This document shows positions 27,052 to 35,019 of a DNA stretch of 64,000 nucleotides, piece after piece. The notes beneath the pieces were generated by a model. That model ran no database searches and was not told the origin of the DNA. It saw nothing but the letters and a program-made list of their open reading frames with translations. The first letter of the stretch is position 1, and each line of letters opens with the position of its first letter. Source of the DNA: Curtobacterium pusillum (lineage in GTDB: Bacteria; Actinomycetota; Actinomycetes; Actinomycetales; Microbacteriaceae); the NCBI RefSeq assembly GCF_007673235.1, contig NZ_VDZH01000003.1, positions 219,158 through 283,157 of the forward strand, given 5' to 3'. The position numbers and the translations under genes are program-made.

Positions 27052-29697
27052 TCAGAGGCGCGGGTCCACCGGCTCCGACTCCATCGCCAGCACACCGAAC
27101 ACCGGCTGGTGCACGCGCCACAGCGGCTCGCCCGCCACGAAGCGCTCGAGCGACTCCAGGCCGAGGGCGTACTCGCGCAGCGCCATCGACCGCTTGTGTC
27201 CGAGGTCGCGGTCCCGCAGTCGCGCGAGGTTCCCGGGCTCGGTGTAGTCCGGCCCGTAGATGATCCGCAGGTACTCCCGCCCGCGGACCTTCACGCCCGG
27301 CTGCACGAGCCCCTTCGGCCCGCGGGTCAGGTTCTCCTCGGGCTTCACGACCGCGCCTTCGCCGCCGGCGCCCGTGAGCTCCTGCCACCAGTCCGTCGCT
27401 GCGGCCCGGCTCGCCTCGTCGTCGACGTCGACGAGCACCGACAGGGTCGACCGGACGGCGTCGGGAGCGGCCGCCACGAGCCGGTCGGCCACGTCCAGGT
27501 GCCACCCGTGCGGACGGTCGGCGAACGTGCGACCCTCCGCAGCGAGCACCTGGAACGGGGCGAACCGCACGTCGTCGATGCCCGTGGCCGGGGTCGCGTA
27601 GCGCCGGTACGAGGCGACGTACGCCTCGGCGTCGTCCGACCGCCGCCGGGTCCGGTCGAGCAAGGCGGACACGTCGACGCCGGCGTCGCGGGCGGACTCC
27701 AGCGCCGCGATCGCGCTCGGGAACGCCCCGGCCGCTGCAGCGCCGACCTCGGCGTACCAGTCACGGATCATGCCCTCGGCCTTCACCGCCCACGGCAGCA
27801 CCTCGCCGTCGAGCAGGACCCAGTCGCTGCCGAGCTCGGCCCACAGTCCGGCGCGCTCGAACGCGTCGGACAGTCGTTCGGTGAACGTGGCGGAGGTCGC
27901 CTCGTCGAAGAACGAGCGTCCGGTGCGGGTGTACGCGATGCCGTGCCAGCCGGCCGGCGCGTCGAACCGTGCCGGGTCCCTGGCGAGGAGCACCGAGGCC
28001 CGGGAGCCCATGTGCTTCTCCTCCATCCGGACCTGCGTCACGCCCTGCCCGCGGTAGTACGCGAACGCCTCGGCAGGGTGTTCCAGGTGATCGGGGAGCG
28101 CGCTCGTCGCCACCGGGCTCATCGTCGGCGGGAGGTAGGGCAGCCAGCGCGGGTCGATCGCGAAGCGGCTCATCACCTCGAGCGCGCCCGCCGCGTTCTC
28201 GGCGCGGATCCCGATCCGGCCGTGGTGCCGGGTCTCGACGATCTGCTTGCCGGTCACGTCCTCGATGGGGAGGACGCCGGGGACGCGACGTGGTGACGGA
28301 CCGGCACCGCGCCTCCCGTCAGTCTGCTGGGTCGGACTGGAGGCGCGACCCGCCTGCGCCGCGTCGCCGTCCGTCGACGACGTGGCCGGGCCGCGCAGCG
28401 GCTCGAGCGGCTTGGCCGGCTCGTAGTGCACGCGCTCGGCGTCCACCTGCACGACCTCGCGTTCCGGGTACCGGAGTGCGGAGAGCTTCCCGCCGAACAC
28501 GCACCCGGTGTCGAGGCACATCGTGCCGTTGATCCACTCGGTGTCGACGGTCGGCGTGTGCCCGTAGAGGACCATCGCCGACCCCCGGTAGGAGTCCGCC
28601 CACGGCAACCGGACCGGCAGGCCGTACTCGTCGCTCTCGCCGGTGGTGTCGCCGTACAGCGCGAACGACCGCACCCGTCCGGACGCCCGGCCCTGGTACT
28701 GCTCCTTCATGCCGGCGTGCGCGACGACGAGGGCACCGTCGTCGAGCACCAGGTGCCCGACGAGCGAGCGGCAGAACTCCCGGACCTCGGTGCGGAACTC
28801 TTCGGGCTCGGCGGCCAGTTGGGCGAGGGTCTCGGCGAGACCGTGCGACGTCTGCACCTTGCGACCGTCCAGGGCCCGGACGAGCTTGTCCTCGTGGTTG
28901 CCCGGGACGGCGAGCGCGTGCCCGTTCCGCACCATGCCCATCACGAGCCGGAGGACGCCGGGAGTGTCCGGGCCGCGGTCGACCAGGTCGCCGAGGAACA
29001 GCGCCCGACGGCCGTCGGGGTGCTCGGCGTCGACCGGACGACCGAGTTCGTCGTGGACCAGGGACCAGCCGAGCCGGCCGAGCAGTGACTCGAGCTCGGA
29101 CCGGCAGCCGTGCACGTCGCCGACGACGTCGAACGGGCCGTGCTCACCCTTCCGGTCGTTGAGGAGGGGCTGCCGGACGATCGTCGCCGCGCCGATCTCG
29201 TCCTCGCCACGGAGGACGTGCACACGACGGAAGCCCTCCTTGCCGAGGCCCTTCAGCCCGCGTCGGAGCTGGCCCTGCTGCCGACGGACCACCGCGGCCC
29301 CGAAGTCCCGTCCGGGCCGGGCGGCGTTGCGCGCGACGCACACCGACTCCGGGACGTCGAGCACGATCGCGACCGGCAGGACGTCGTGGTCCCGGGCCAG
29401 CCGGACGAAGTCCCGACGTGCCTCGGGCTGGACGTTGGTCGCGTCCACCACGGTGAGGAGTCCCTTCCGGAGCCGGAGTGCTGCGACGTGCTTCAGCGCG
29501 TCGAACGCCGCCGCGGTCGCCGCCTGGTCGTCCTCGTCGTTCGAGACGAGCCCGCGGAACACGTCGCTCGACAGCGTCTCGTAGGGACCGAAGTGCTGCG
29601 CGGCGAACGTCGACTTGCCGGAGCCGCTCGTGCCGACGAGGAGCACGAGGGACATCTCCGGGATGGTCAGGTCGGTGCTGCTGGTGCGGTCGTTCAT
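27052..29697 (-). CDS. pnkp: Bacterial Pnkp: polynucleotide kinase-phosphatase-ligase (RNA repair)
   Basis: The 881-residue protein carries all three Pnkp activities. The N-terminal kinase has P-loop GTSGSGKST at residues 22-30. The central 2',3'-phosphatase has GDVHGC (about residue 190), GDLVDRGPD, GNHED and the HAGMK block. The C-terminal adenylyltransferase has KHMGSRA with the adenylated lysine near Lys561. With Hen1 it heals and seals tRNAs cut by ribotoxins, leaving a 2'-O-methyl mark at the break. The start at 29697 overlaps hen1 by 4 nt. The linker near residues 450-465 (GRASSPTQQTDGRR) is encoded by a dispersed repeat. Confidence 0.95.
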   Translation of the reverse strand: MNDRTSSTDLTIPEMSLVLLVGTSGSGKSTFAAQHFGPYETLSSDVFRGLVSNDEDDQAATAAAFDALKHVAALRLRKGLLTVVDATNVQPEARRDFVRLARDHDVLPVAIVLDVPESVCVARNAARPGRDFGAAVVRRQQGQLRRGLKGLGKEGFRRVHVLRGEDEIGAATIVRQPLLNDRKGEHGPFDVVGDVHGCRSELESLLGRLGWSLVHDELGRPVDAEHPDGRRALFLGDLVDRGPDTPGVLRLVMGMVRNGHALAVPGNHEDKLVRALDGRKVQTSHGLAETLAQLAAEPEEFRTEVREFCRSLVGHLVLDDGALVVAHAGMKEQYQGRASGRVRSFALYGDTTGESDEYGLPVRLPWADSYRGSAMVLYGHTPTVDTEWINGTMCLDTGCVFGGKLSALRYPEREVVQVDAERVHYEPAKPLEPLRGPATSSTDGDAAQAGRASSPTQQTDGRRGAGPSPRRVPGVLPIEDVTGKQIVETRHHGRIGIRAENAAGALEVMSRFAIDPRWLPYLPPTMSPVATSALPDHLEHPAEAFAYYRGQGVTQVRMEEKHMGSRASVLLARDPARFDAPAGWHGIAYTRTGRSFFDEATSATFTERLSDAFERAGLWAELGSDWVLLDGEVLPWAVKAEGMIRDWYAEVGAAAAGAFPSAIAALESARDAGVDVSALLDRTRRRSDDAEAYVASYRRYATPATGIDDVRFAPFQVLAAEGRTFADRPHGWHLDVADRLVAAAPDAVRSTLSVLVDVDDEASRAAATDWWQELTGAGGEGAVVKPEENLTRGPKGLVQPGVKVRGREYLRIIYGPDYTEPGNLARLRDRDLGHKRSMALREYALGLESLERFVAGEPLWRVHQPVFGVLAMESEPVDPRL
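28303..28350. repeat. Dispersed palindromic repeat within pnkp linker
   Basis: GGCACCGCGCCTCCCGTC at 28303-28320 and GGACTGGAGGCGCGACC at 28334-28350 are opposing arms of the CTGGAGGC family. They lie in frame in the linker between the Pnkp phosphatase and ligase domains and encode Gly/Arg/Ser/Thr/Gln-rich residues. Confidence 0.65.
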
Positions 29698-31127
29698 GCG
29701 GCGTCCTCCGAGCCGCGCAGGCGGCGGAACAGTGCGAGCTGGGTGGGCGGACCGACCTCGGGGTCGTCGTCGCCGACGGGGCGGAACTCGGTCGTGTACC
29801 CGTGCCGGTCGCCCACCGCTGTGGCCCAGGCCCGGAACTCGTCGCGGGTCCACTCGAACCGGTGGTCCGAGTGCCGGAACCGCCCGGCGGCGAGCCGTTC
29901 GAACCGGACGTTGTGCTCCGCGTTCGGGGTCGTCACCACCACCGCCGCCGGGCGAGCCGCGGCGAAGACCGACGTCTCGAGCGCCGGCAGCCGCTCGGGG
30001 TCCACGTGCTCGACGACCTCCATGAGGACGATCGCGTCCAGCCCGGCGATGCGGTCGTCGGAGTAGGTCACCGAGGACTGCAGCAGCCGGACCCGTGCCC
30101 GCTGCTCGTCGCTCGCCTCGTCGAGGTGCAGGCGGCGCTCGGCGCGTTCGAGCTCGCGCGGTGCGACGTCGGTGCCGATGACCGTCGTGAACGTGCGGTC
30201 GGCCACCAGGTGCCGGAGGAGCGCGCCCTCGCCGCAGCCGACGTCCGCCACGGTGCTGGCGCCCGTGTCGGCGAGCGCGGTGAGGACGGCGTCGGCGCGG
30301 CGACGGTGGAGCGGGGTCTCGGCGGCTGCCTCCGTCCTGTCCGTGGTCGCAGCTGCGCCGTCCGCGGTCGCAGTGCTCGTCTCGTCGAGCCCGAGCAGGC
30401 GGCTCGTCGCGTCCTCGACCAGGGAGCGCTGGTGCGCCAGCGACCGCGTGGTGATGAGGTCCCGGAGCGGGTGCTCGGCCAGCCACCCCTCTCCCCGGCG
30501 GAGGAGCTTGCCGACCTCGTCGTCCCCGACCCAGTAGTGCTTCGCGTCGTCGAGCACCGGCAGCAGCACCGTCAGCTGCCGGAGCGCATCGGACAGCCGG
30601 ACGCTCCCCCGGAGGCGCAGCCCCACGGTCCGGGCGTCGCCCCACTCCGGGCGGGTGTCGTCGAGCGGGCGGCGGGTCTCCTCGACCGCCCATCCGAGCG
30701 GTGCGAACAGTCGGGTGGCCAGGCCGACACCGTGCGCATCCGATTCGCTCGGCACGCTCGTCAGGGCGACGTCGAGGTCCATCGGTGCGGCGGCACGCTC
30801 CGGCCGCGACTCGCTCTTGCCGGCCATCGCGCTCCGGAACACCTGCCCGATCGCGAGCGCGAGCATCGACGTCGACACGTACGGCCGGTCGTTCACGTAG
30901 CGGGACAGCGCCTGCGCGTCGGCGCCGTAGCGCTTGCTCCGGGCGAGGGCGACGGCGTCGATCTCCAGCAGGAGCGCGGCGGTGCAGACCTCGGCGGTGT
31001 CGGCGGGGTAGAAGACGTGCGCGGTCCCGACGCTCAGGTCGAAGGACTGCGCCCGGCCGGGGTGCTTGTGCAGCAGGTGGGAGAGGTCAGGGGCGGCCTC
31101 GCCCCGGGTCGAGAGCGTCACGAGCAC
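29694..31127 (-). CDS. hen1: Bacterial Hen1, 3'-terminal RNA ribose 2'-O-methyltransferase
   Basis: Hen1 methylates the 2'-OH at the RNA break before Pnkp ligates it. An N-terminal Hen1-specific half (about 1-240) precedes the SAM domain (VADVGCGEGALLRHL, about residue 285) and metal motif EVVEHVD, followed by NAEHNVRF and RHSDHRFEWTRDEF. The GTG at 31127 has GGAGG 5 nt upstream; the upstream in-frame GTG at 31163 lacks a site and lies in a hairpin. Length from it is 477 residues, normal. It overlaps pnkp by ATGA, and a structured leader with palindrome lies upstream. Confidence 0.93.
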   Translation of the reverse strand: MLVTLSTRGEAAPDLSHLLHKHPGRAQSFDLSVGTAHVFYPADTAEVCTAALLLEIDAVALARSKRYGADAQALSRYVNDRPYVSTSMLALAIGQVFRSAMAGKSESRPERAAAPMDLDVALTSVPSESDAHGVGLATRLFAPLGWAVEETRRPLDDTRPEWGDARTVGLRLRGSVRLSDALRQLTVLLPVLDDAKHYWVGDDEVGKLLRRGEGWLAEHPLRDLITTRSLAHQRSLVEDATSRLLGLDETSTATADGAAATTDRTEAAAETPLHRRRADAVLTALADTGASTVADVGCGEGALLRHLVADRTFTTVIGTDVAPRELERAERRLHLDEASDEQRARVRLLQSSVTYSDDRIAGLDAIVLMEVVEHVDPERLPALETSVFAAARPAAVVVTTPNAEHNVRFERLAAGRFRHSDHRFEWTRDEFRAWATAVGDRHGYTTEFRPVGDDDPEVGPPTQLALFRRLRGSEDAA

Positions 31128-31143
31128 GTGGACCTCCGTCGGT

Positions 31144-31222
31144 CGTCCTCCGGCGCTGTCCACCGGCCGGCGGTCGACCGGAGGACGATCTTAACGACCG
31201 GGGCCTCGTTGCGAATCGCAAC
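31144..31222 (-). promoter_or_regulatory. hen1-pnkp promoter with palindromic operator candidate and leader hairpin
   Basis: A -10 TAAGAT lies at 31188-31193. A perfect 15-nt palindrome, GTTGCGAATCGCAAC (31208-31222), sits over the -35 position. The predicted transcript start is followed by a leader whose ends pair through 10 bp (CGTCCTCCGG at 31144-31153 with its complement at 31178-31187), placing a hairpin directly before the hen1 ribosome-binding site. The assignment is by pattern; no regulator gene is adjacent. Confidence 0.5.
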
Positions 31223-31247
31223 TCGGCACCCATCCTCCCTCCGCTCG

Positions 31248-31937
31248 TCAGGCCAGGCGAGCAGCGACCGCGAGATAGCAGGCCCCAAACTCGCGAATAC
31301 CGGCATCACGTCGCAAGTTGTCGGCCATCGCCGAGCGTTGCTGGGGTGACAAACCGTGTCGTCGAGCTGCCCGAGCACTGATCTCCCGCTTCAGCGCAGC
31401 GAGGACCACTTTCCGAGCAACCACAAGGTGATCAGCGTTCAGGTTTAGCACCCGTCCGAGGACCCCATCGGCCCCATCTGGCAGGCCGGACAGCGGGGCG
31501 ACCCGCCCGTCTGGCGCGACATTGACCAACCGACCAACAGTCCAATCCCTGGGATTACGAAACCTGCCGCACACGTCAAGGTTGCCCTTCGCCTTGTCGC
31601 AGGTGAAGTCCCTTCCCGCTCGTTCGTTCCCATCGCAGCACAAAAGCAGATTTCCCCACGCGACTGGGGCTTGATCATCAGCAGATGCGTGACTCCCACG
31701 CTCGCAGTCCGCGGTCCAATCGCTGCCGTTCTGCGGGTGAAAATGTTCGATTCGGGTGTTGTGGCCGGGCGTCGCAGGGTCAGCGAGACTGCGCTCACAG
31801 TAGGCGCAGCGCCGCCCCTGCTGCTCCCAGAGAGTTCGGCGTATCGAGGACTCAGAGGTCAGTTCACCAAACGTTGCTCCTTGTCGGCGCAACGTGAGCA
31901 TCGCAGCGGGTTCGGCATGCGCTTCGATCTTCCTCAT
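31248..31937 (-). CDS. ptuB: HNH endonuclease PtuB (TIGR02646-type), Septu-like defence
   Basis: This 229-residue protein has the zinc-HNH layout of PtuB: Cys44-Ala-Tyr-Cys47, His65/His67 in IEHFHPQ, the Asn in WGNLLLCCDGN and downstream Cys residues in FTCDKAKGN. PtuB is the nuclease of Septu anti-phage systems and of retron-linked PtuAB effectors. It starts on TGATG, overlapping the ptuA stop by one base, so translation is coupled. Base composition is visibly lower in GC than the flanks. No reverse transcriptase or retron RNA is nearby, so standalone Septu is the better fit. Confidence 0.85.
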   Translation of the reverse strand: MRKIEAHAEPAAMLTLRRQGATFGELTSESSIRRTLWEQQGRRCAYCERSLADPATPGHNTRIEHFHPQNGSDWTADCERGSHASADDQAPVAWGNLLLCCDGNERAGRDFTCDKAKGNLDVCGRFRNPRDWTVGRLVNVAPDGRVAPLSGLPDGADGVLGRVLNLNADHLVVARKVVLAALKREISARAARRHGLSPQQRSAMADNLRRDAGIREFGACYLAVAARLA

Positions 31938-33289
31938 CAGACGTCGAGATCATCAAAGGCCATGCTCGCGTCCGCGTCGGCGAGCTTCGGGACATTCGCC
32001 ACTCCACCTAGCTTCTGGTCAAGTTCCAATCGGAGACCATTAGCCTCGCCGGTCCGCCCTTGCCCGCTATCGACCAGTTCCACGTATCGGTCGAGGGTTT
32101 GATTAATCGGCAGATCCGGCTCAGGATCCGTGCCGAGCACCTTTGACATGACGATGTCACTCCGAAGTCCAGCCGCAAAGTCGACATGGTGAACAGAGTT
32201 TCCGTCGATGATCCTGATCTCAGAAGCGTTGACGGTCGACAATACCTGGGGACTGTGAGTCGTCACAATGAACTGAATTCGCGGGAAGACCTTGCGGAGC
32301 TGCGGCAATATGCGCTGTTGCCACGTCGGGTGGAGATGCAGGTCGACCTCGTCGATGAGAACGATGCCCGAGGCCCGCTCCAGGAGGATCTCCGCGCCCA
32401 CTCGAGGATTAGCTCGGGCGATTCGACTTACGAGGTCGACGACGAGGCCCACGGCAATCTTGATACCGCTCGATAGCGACGAAAGCGGGAGGGTACCCCG
32501 CTGGGCATGCGTGATCGCGATCTCCTCGACGATGGGACTCCACTCGGGATCATGCCAACCCGTGTGCTTCAAGACCTCATTCGCGGCGAGTGAGATCGCT
32601 CGAAGCTGCTCGCTCGCGGCTTCCCCGCCAGAGCCGCGCTTGTCTGCAGCGAACTCTGCCAGGGTCAATCCACGGATGTACTTGGACAGCCTAACGAGAT
32701 CAGACTTCCCGTCGAGGGCCGAATCATAGGCGCCCGAACGGGAACGGGAGATTGCCCCGGCAGCCCGTCGAACGCCCAGAAGGCGTTCGACGCCGTACAG
32801 CCCGATTACCGGAAGCATCGGCGCTGTCACCGAGTCGGTATCCGAATCACGCCAGACTCGCGCGGCAATGTGACCAACCTCGGTGTTGCGGTCCGCCCAG
32901 GAGGTGCGCCCTGAAGCTGTCTGTCGCACGCGGCGCCACCAGGCGCCCTCACCCGCCAATGTCCCTTCGACGTAAGCGGACACCGGGTAAGTCGGTTCCA
33001 TTCGCGCAACGCCACCACTCGAGTCGAGGTCATGCGGAACTTCACGCGCGTCGCCCAGCTTGAACCCGAGCGTCGAGCCTTCGAACTGCCTGAGCACCGT
33101 CGAGAGCATGACGGCGAGCCCGTCCAGAACAGACGTCTTGCCGGTGCCGTTGACCCCAACTAGCACTGTTAACGATGGGTCAAAGTCAACCTCGAGTCGC
33201 TCGAAGCACCTGAAATTCTCCAGAATCAGCTTGTCAACGTGCCAATCACCGCTCGCCGCCATGATCGTCAGCGTAGGACACGCCGGCAC
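31937..33289 (-). CDS. ptuA: PtuA-like ABC/AAA ATPase, Septu-like defence
   Basis: The 450-residue ATPase begins with the SMC/RecF-like fold (ILENFRCFERLEVDF), Walker A GVNGTGKTS with Lys51, signature LSSGIKIAVGLV, Walker B GIVLIDEVDLHLHP and the switch FIVTTHSPQVL. No TOPRIM domain follows, which separates it from OLD nucleases and matches PtuA. The start may be GTG at 33289, which has GGGAG 6 nt upstream; an ATG at 33262 is the alternative. It is paired with ptuB. Lower GC than neighbours suggests recent transfer. Confidence 0.82.
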   Translation of the reverse strand: MPACPTLTIMAASGDWHVDKLILENFRCFERLEVDFDPSLTVLVGVNGTGKTSVLDGLAVMLSTVLRQFEGSTLGFKLGDAREVPHDLDSSGGVARMEPTYPVSAYVEGTLAGEGAWWRRVRQTASGRTSWADRNTEVGHIAARVWRDSDTDSVTAPMLPVIGLYGVERLLGVRRAAGAISRSRSGAYDSALDGKSDLVRLSKYIRGLTLAEFAADKRGSGGEAASEQLRAISLAANEVLKHTGWHDPEWSPIVEEIAITHAQRGTLPLSSLSSGIKIAVGLVVDLVSRIARANPRVGAEILLERASGIVLIDEVDLHLHPTWQQRILPQLRKVFPRIQFIVTTHSPQVLSTVNASEIRIIDGNSVHHVDFAAGLRSDIVMSKVLGTDPEPDLPINQTLDRYVELVDSGQGRTGEANGLRLELDQKLGGVANVPKLADADASMAFDDLDV

Positions 33290-33355
33290 TTAATGCTCCC
33301 CGACGCTCTCAGATCACTCAAAGGCGAGCAAGTATCAGTCCTCGAGAGTTCCGGT

Positions 33356-33862
33356 TCAAAGCGTCGTGACGGCCCAGCGCGGCCCGGTGGCGGTGACGAC
33401 CACACGGCGCGGCTCGTCCGGGACGTCGTCCGGGTCGAGGTCGTCCGGGTCGTCCGCACCGGCACCCGTCGCGCGGACGATCTCGACGTCGAGCACGCTG
33501 TCGGAAATGCCGTCGACGAAGCCGCGGCCCCACTCCACCACGACGATCGAGGCGTCCCAGTCGAGGTCGAGGTCGTCGAGCTCCACGGGGTCGGACAGTC
33601 GGTACGCATCGACGTGCACGAGGTCGGGGCCGGACGTGGTCGGGTGGGTGCGCGCGAGCACGAACGTCGGGCTGGACACCTGCCCCCGAGCGCCCAGCGC
33701 GGCGCCGAGGCCCCGGGTGAGCGTGGTCTTGCCGGCGCCGAGCGGACCGGTCAGCACGACGAGGTCCCCGGCACGCAGGACCGCGGCGAGCCGGGCACCG
33801 AGAGCGCCCATCTCGTCGGTCGTCGCGACGGCGGTGTCGAGCAGGACGCGGGCGTCGGTCAC
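33356..33862 (-). CDS. tsaE: tRNA t6A biosynthesis ATPase TsaE
   Basis: The 168-residue P-loop ATPase has Walker A GPLGAGKTT, SSPTFVLARTH, HVDAYRL and the VVEWGRGF motif of TsaE. An unusually acidic stretch (DDPDDLDPDDVPDEP) lies near the C-terminus. It overlaps the alr gene start by 4 nt and belongs with tsaB-rimI-tsaD, from which it is now separated by the defence/RNA-repair segment. Confidence 0.95.
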   Translation of the reverse strand: MTDARVLLDTAVATTDEMGALGARLAAVLRAGDLVVLTGPLGAGKTTLTRGLGAALGARGQVSSPTFVLARTHPTTSGPDLVHVDAYRLSDPVELDDLDLDWDASIVVVEWGRGFVDGISDSVLDVEIVRATGAGADDPDDLDPDDVPDEPRRVVVTATGPRWAVTTL

Positions 33863-35019
33863 CGCTCACCCCGGAGGTACTCCGCGACGTGCCCCTCGAC
33901 GCTGTGGCCCTGGTACTCCCGCGGGACACGGGCGCCGATGCGGCAGACGATCTCCTCGCCGATGGTGCCGAGCGCCTCGCCCCACTCCAGGACGGTCATC
34001 TCGTCGTGCTCCCCCGTGCCGAACAGCACGACGGCGTCACCGGTCCGGACGTCGTCGTCGCCGACGTCCACCAGGAACTGGTCCATCGCCACACGACCCG
34101 CGATCGGGTACCGCTTGCCGGCGATGGCGACCTCGATCCGGCCCTGGGCGAGCCGCGGCACCCCGTCGGCGTACCCGACCGGCACGAGCGCCAGGGTCGT
34201 CTCGGTGGTCGTCCGGTACGTGTAGTCGTACGAGACGCCGGTGTCGACGGGCACCCGCTTGGTCTTCGCGACCGAGGCGGTGAGGGTCATGACGGGTTCG
34301 AGGCCGAGGTCGGCGGCGGAGACCCCGTCCGCACCGGGGATGCCGAACAGGTTCGCGCCCATCCGGACCATGTCCTTGCGGAACTCCTTGCGCTCGAGCC
34401 CGGCGAGCGACGCCGCGACGTGCTCCGTCGGGATGTCGAGCCCGAGGTCGTCGGCCCGCTCGACGGCGGCGTCGAAGAGCGCCACGGCGTCGGTGTCGTC
34501 CTGGTCCGACGACTCCGCCAGGTGCGTGTAGGCGGCGACGACCTCGATGCGGCCGGCCCGCTGTGCGTCCAGCGCGAGCGACACGAGCGCCGGCCAGGTC
34601 TCCGGGGTCGCCCCGTCGCGGTGCAGCCCGGAGTCGAACCCGAGGTGCACGCGCGCGGGTCGCTGGTCGACGGCGTCGATGACGCGCTGCAGCTCCGGCA
34701 CGTTCGAGACGCCGAGGTCGACCGCCGAGTCGATCGCGTCGCGGAAGTCCAGGGCGGGGTCGTGCTGCCACGTGAAGAGGTGCACGTCCTCGCTGACACC
34801 GATCGATCGCAGGCGCAGGGCCGCAGGGACCGTGAGCACGCCGATCCACCGGATGCCGGCGTCCACCGCGGCGAGGGCGATCGGCTCGAGGCCGTGCCCG
34901 TACGCGTCGGCCTTCATGATCGCCATGAGCTCGACGGGGTCCATCCACTCGCGGACCAGGTCGAGGTTGGCGCGGTAGGCGTCGAGGTCGATCTCGGCCC
35001 GGCGCAGCGGCGCGTTCAC
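33859..35019 (-). CDS. alr: Alanine racemase (copy 1)
   Basis: The 386-residue fold-type III PLP racemase has PLP-lysine Lys36 in MAIMKADAYGHG and the GRVAMDQFLVDVG block with the usual Asp-Gln. The catalytic-Tyr motif reads VSYDYTYRT, with Asp where the family typically has Gly (SYG). It probably makes D-Ala for peptidoglycan. It overlaps tsaE and copy 2 by 4 nt each, so both racemases are expressed together in the glmS-acpS-alr-alr-tsaE operon. Confidence 0.9.
   Translation of the reverse strand: MNAPLRRAEIDLDAYRANLDLVREWMDPVELMAIMKADAYGHGLEPIALAAVDAGIRWIGVLTVPAALRLRSIGVSEDVHLFTWQHDPALDFRDAIDSAVDLGVSNVPELQRVIDAVDQRPARVHLGFDSGLHRDGATPETWPALVSLALDAQRAGRIEVVAAYTHLAESSDQDDTDAVALFDAAVERADDLGLDIPTEHVAASLAGLERKEFRKDMVRMGANLFGIPGADGVSAADLGLEPVMTLTASVAKTKRVPVDTGVSYDYTYRTTTETTLALVPVGYADGVPRLAQGRIEVAIAGKRYPIAGRVAMDQFLVDVGDDDVRTGDAVVLFGTGEHDEMTVLEWGEALGTIGEEIVCRIGARVPREYQGHSVEGHVAEYLRGER

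Noticed and set aside
27052..30693. 1213-residue start for Pnkp extending upstream into hen1
   Set aside because: The extension is antiparallel to nothing but overlaps the hen1 coding frame and is Arg/Pro-rich; the ATG at 29697 with the ATGA overlap and P-loop placement is the proper start.
31248..33289. Retron with PtuAB effector
   Set aside because: No reverse transcriptase gene or msr/msd-like RNA is found on either side, so the pair is called a standalone Septu-like system.
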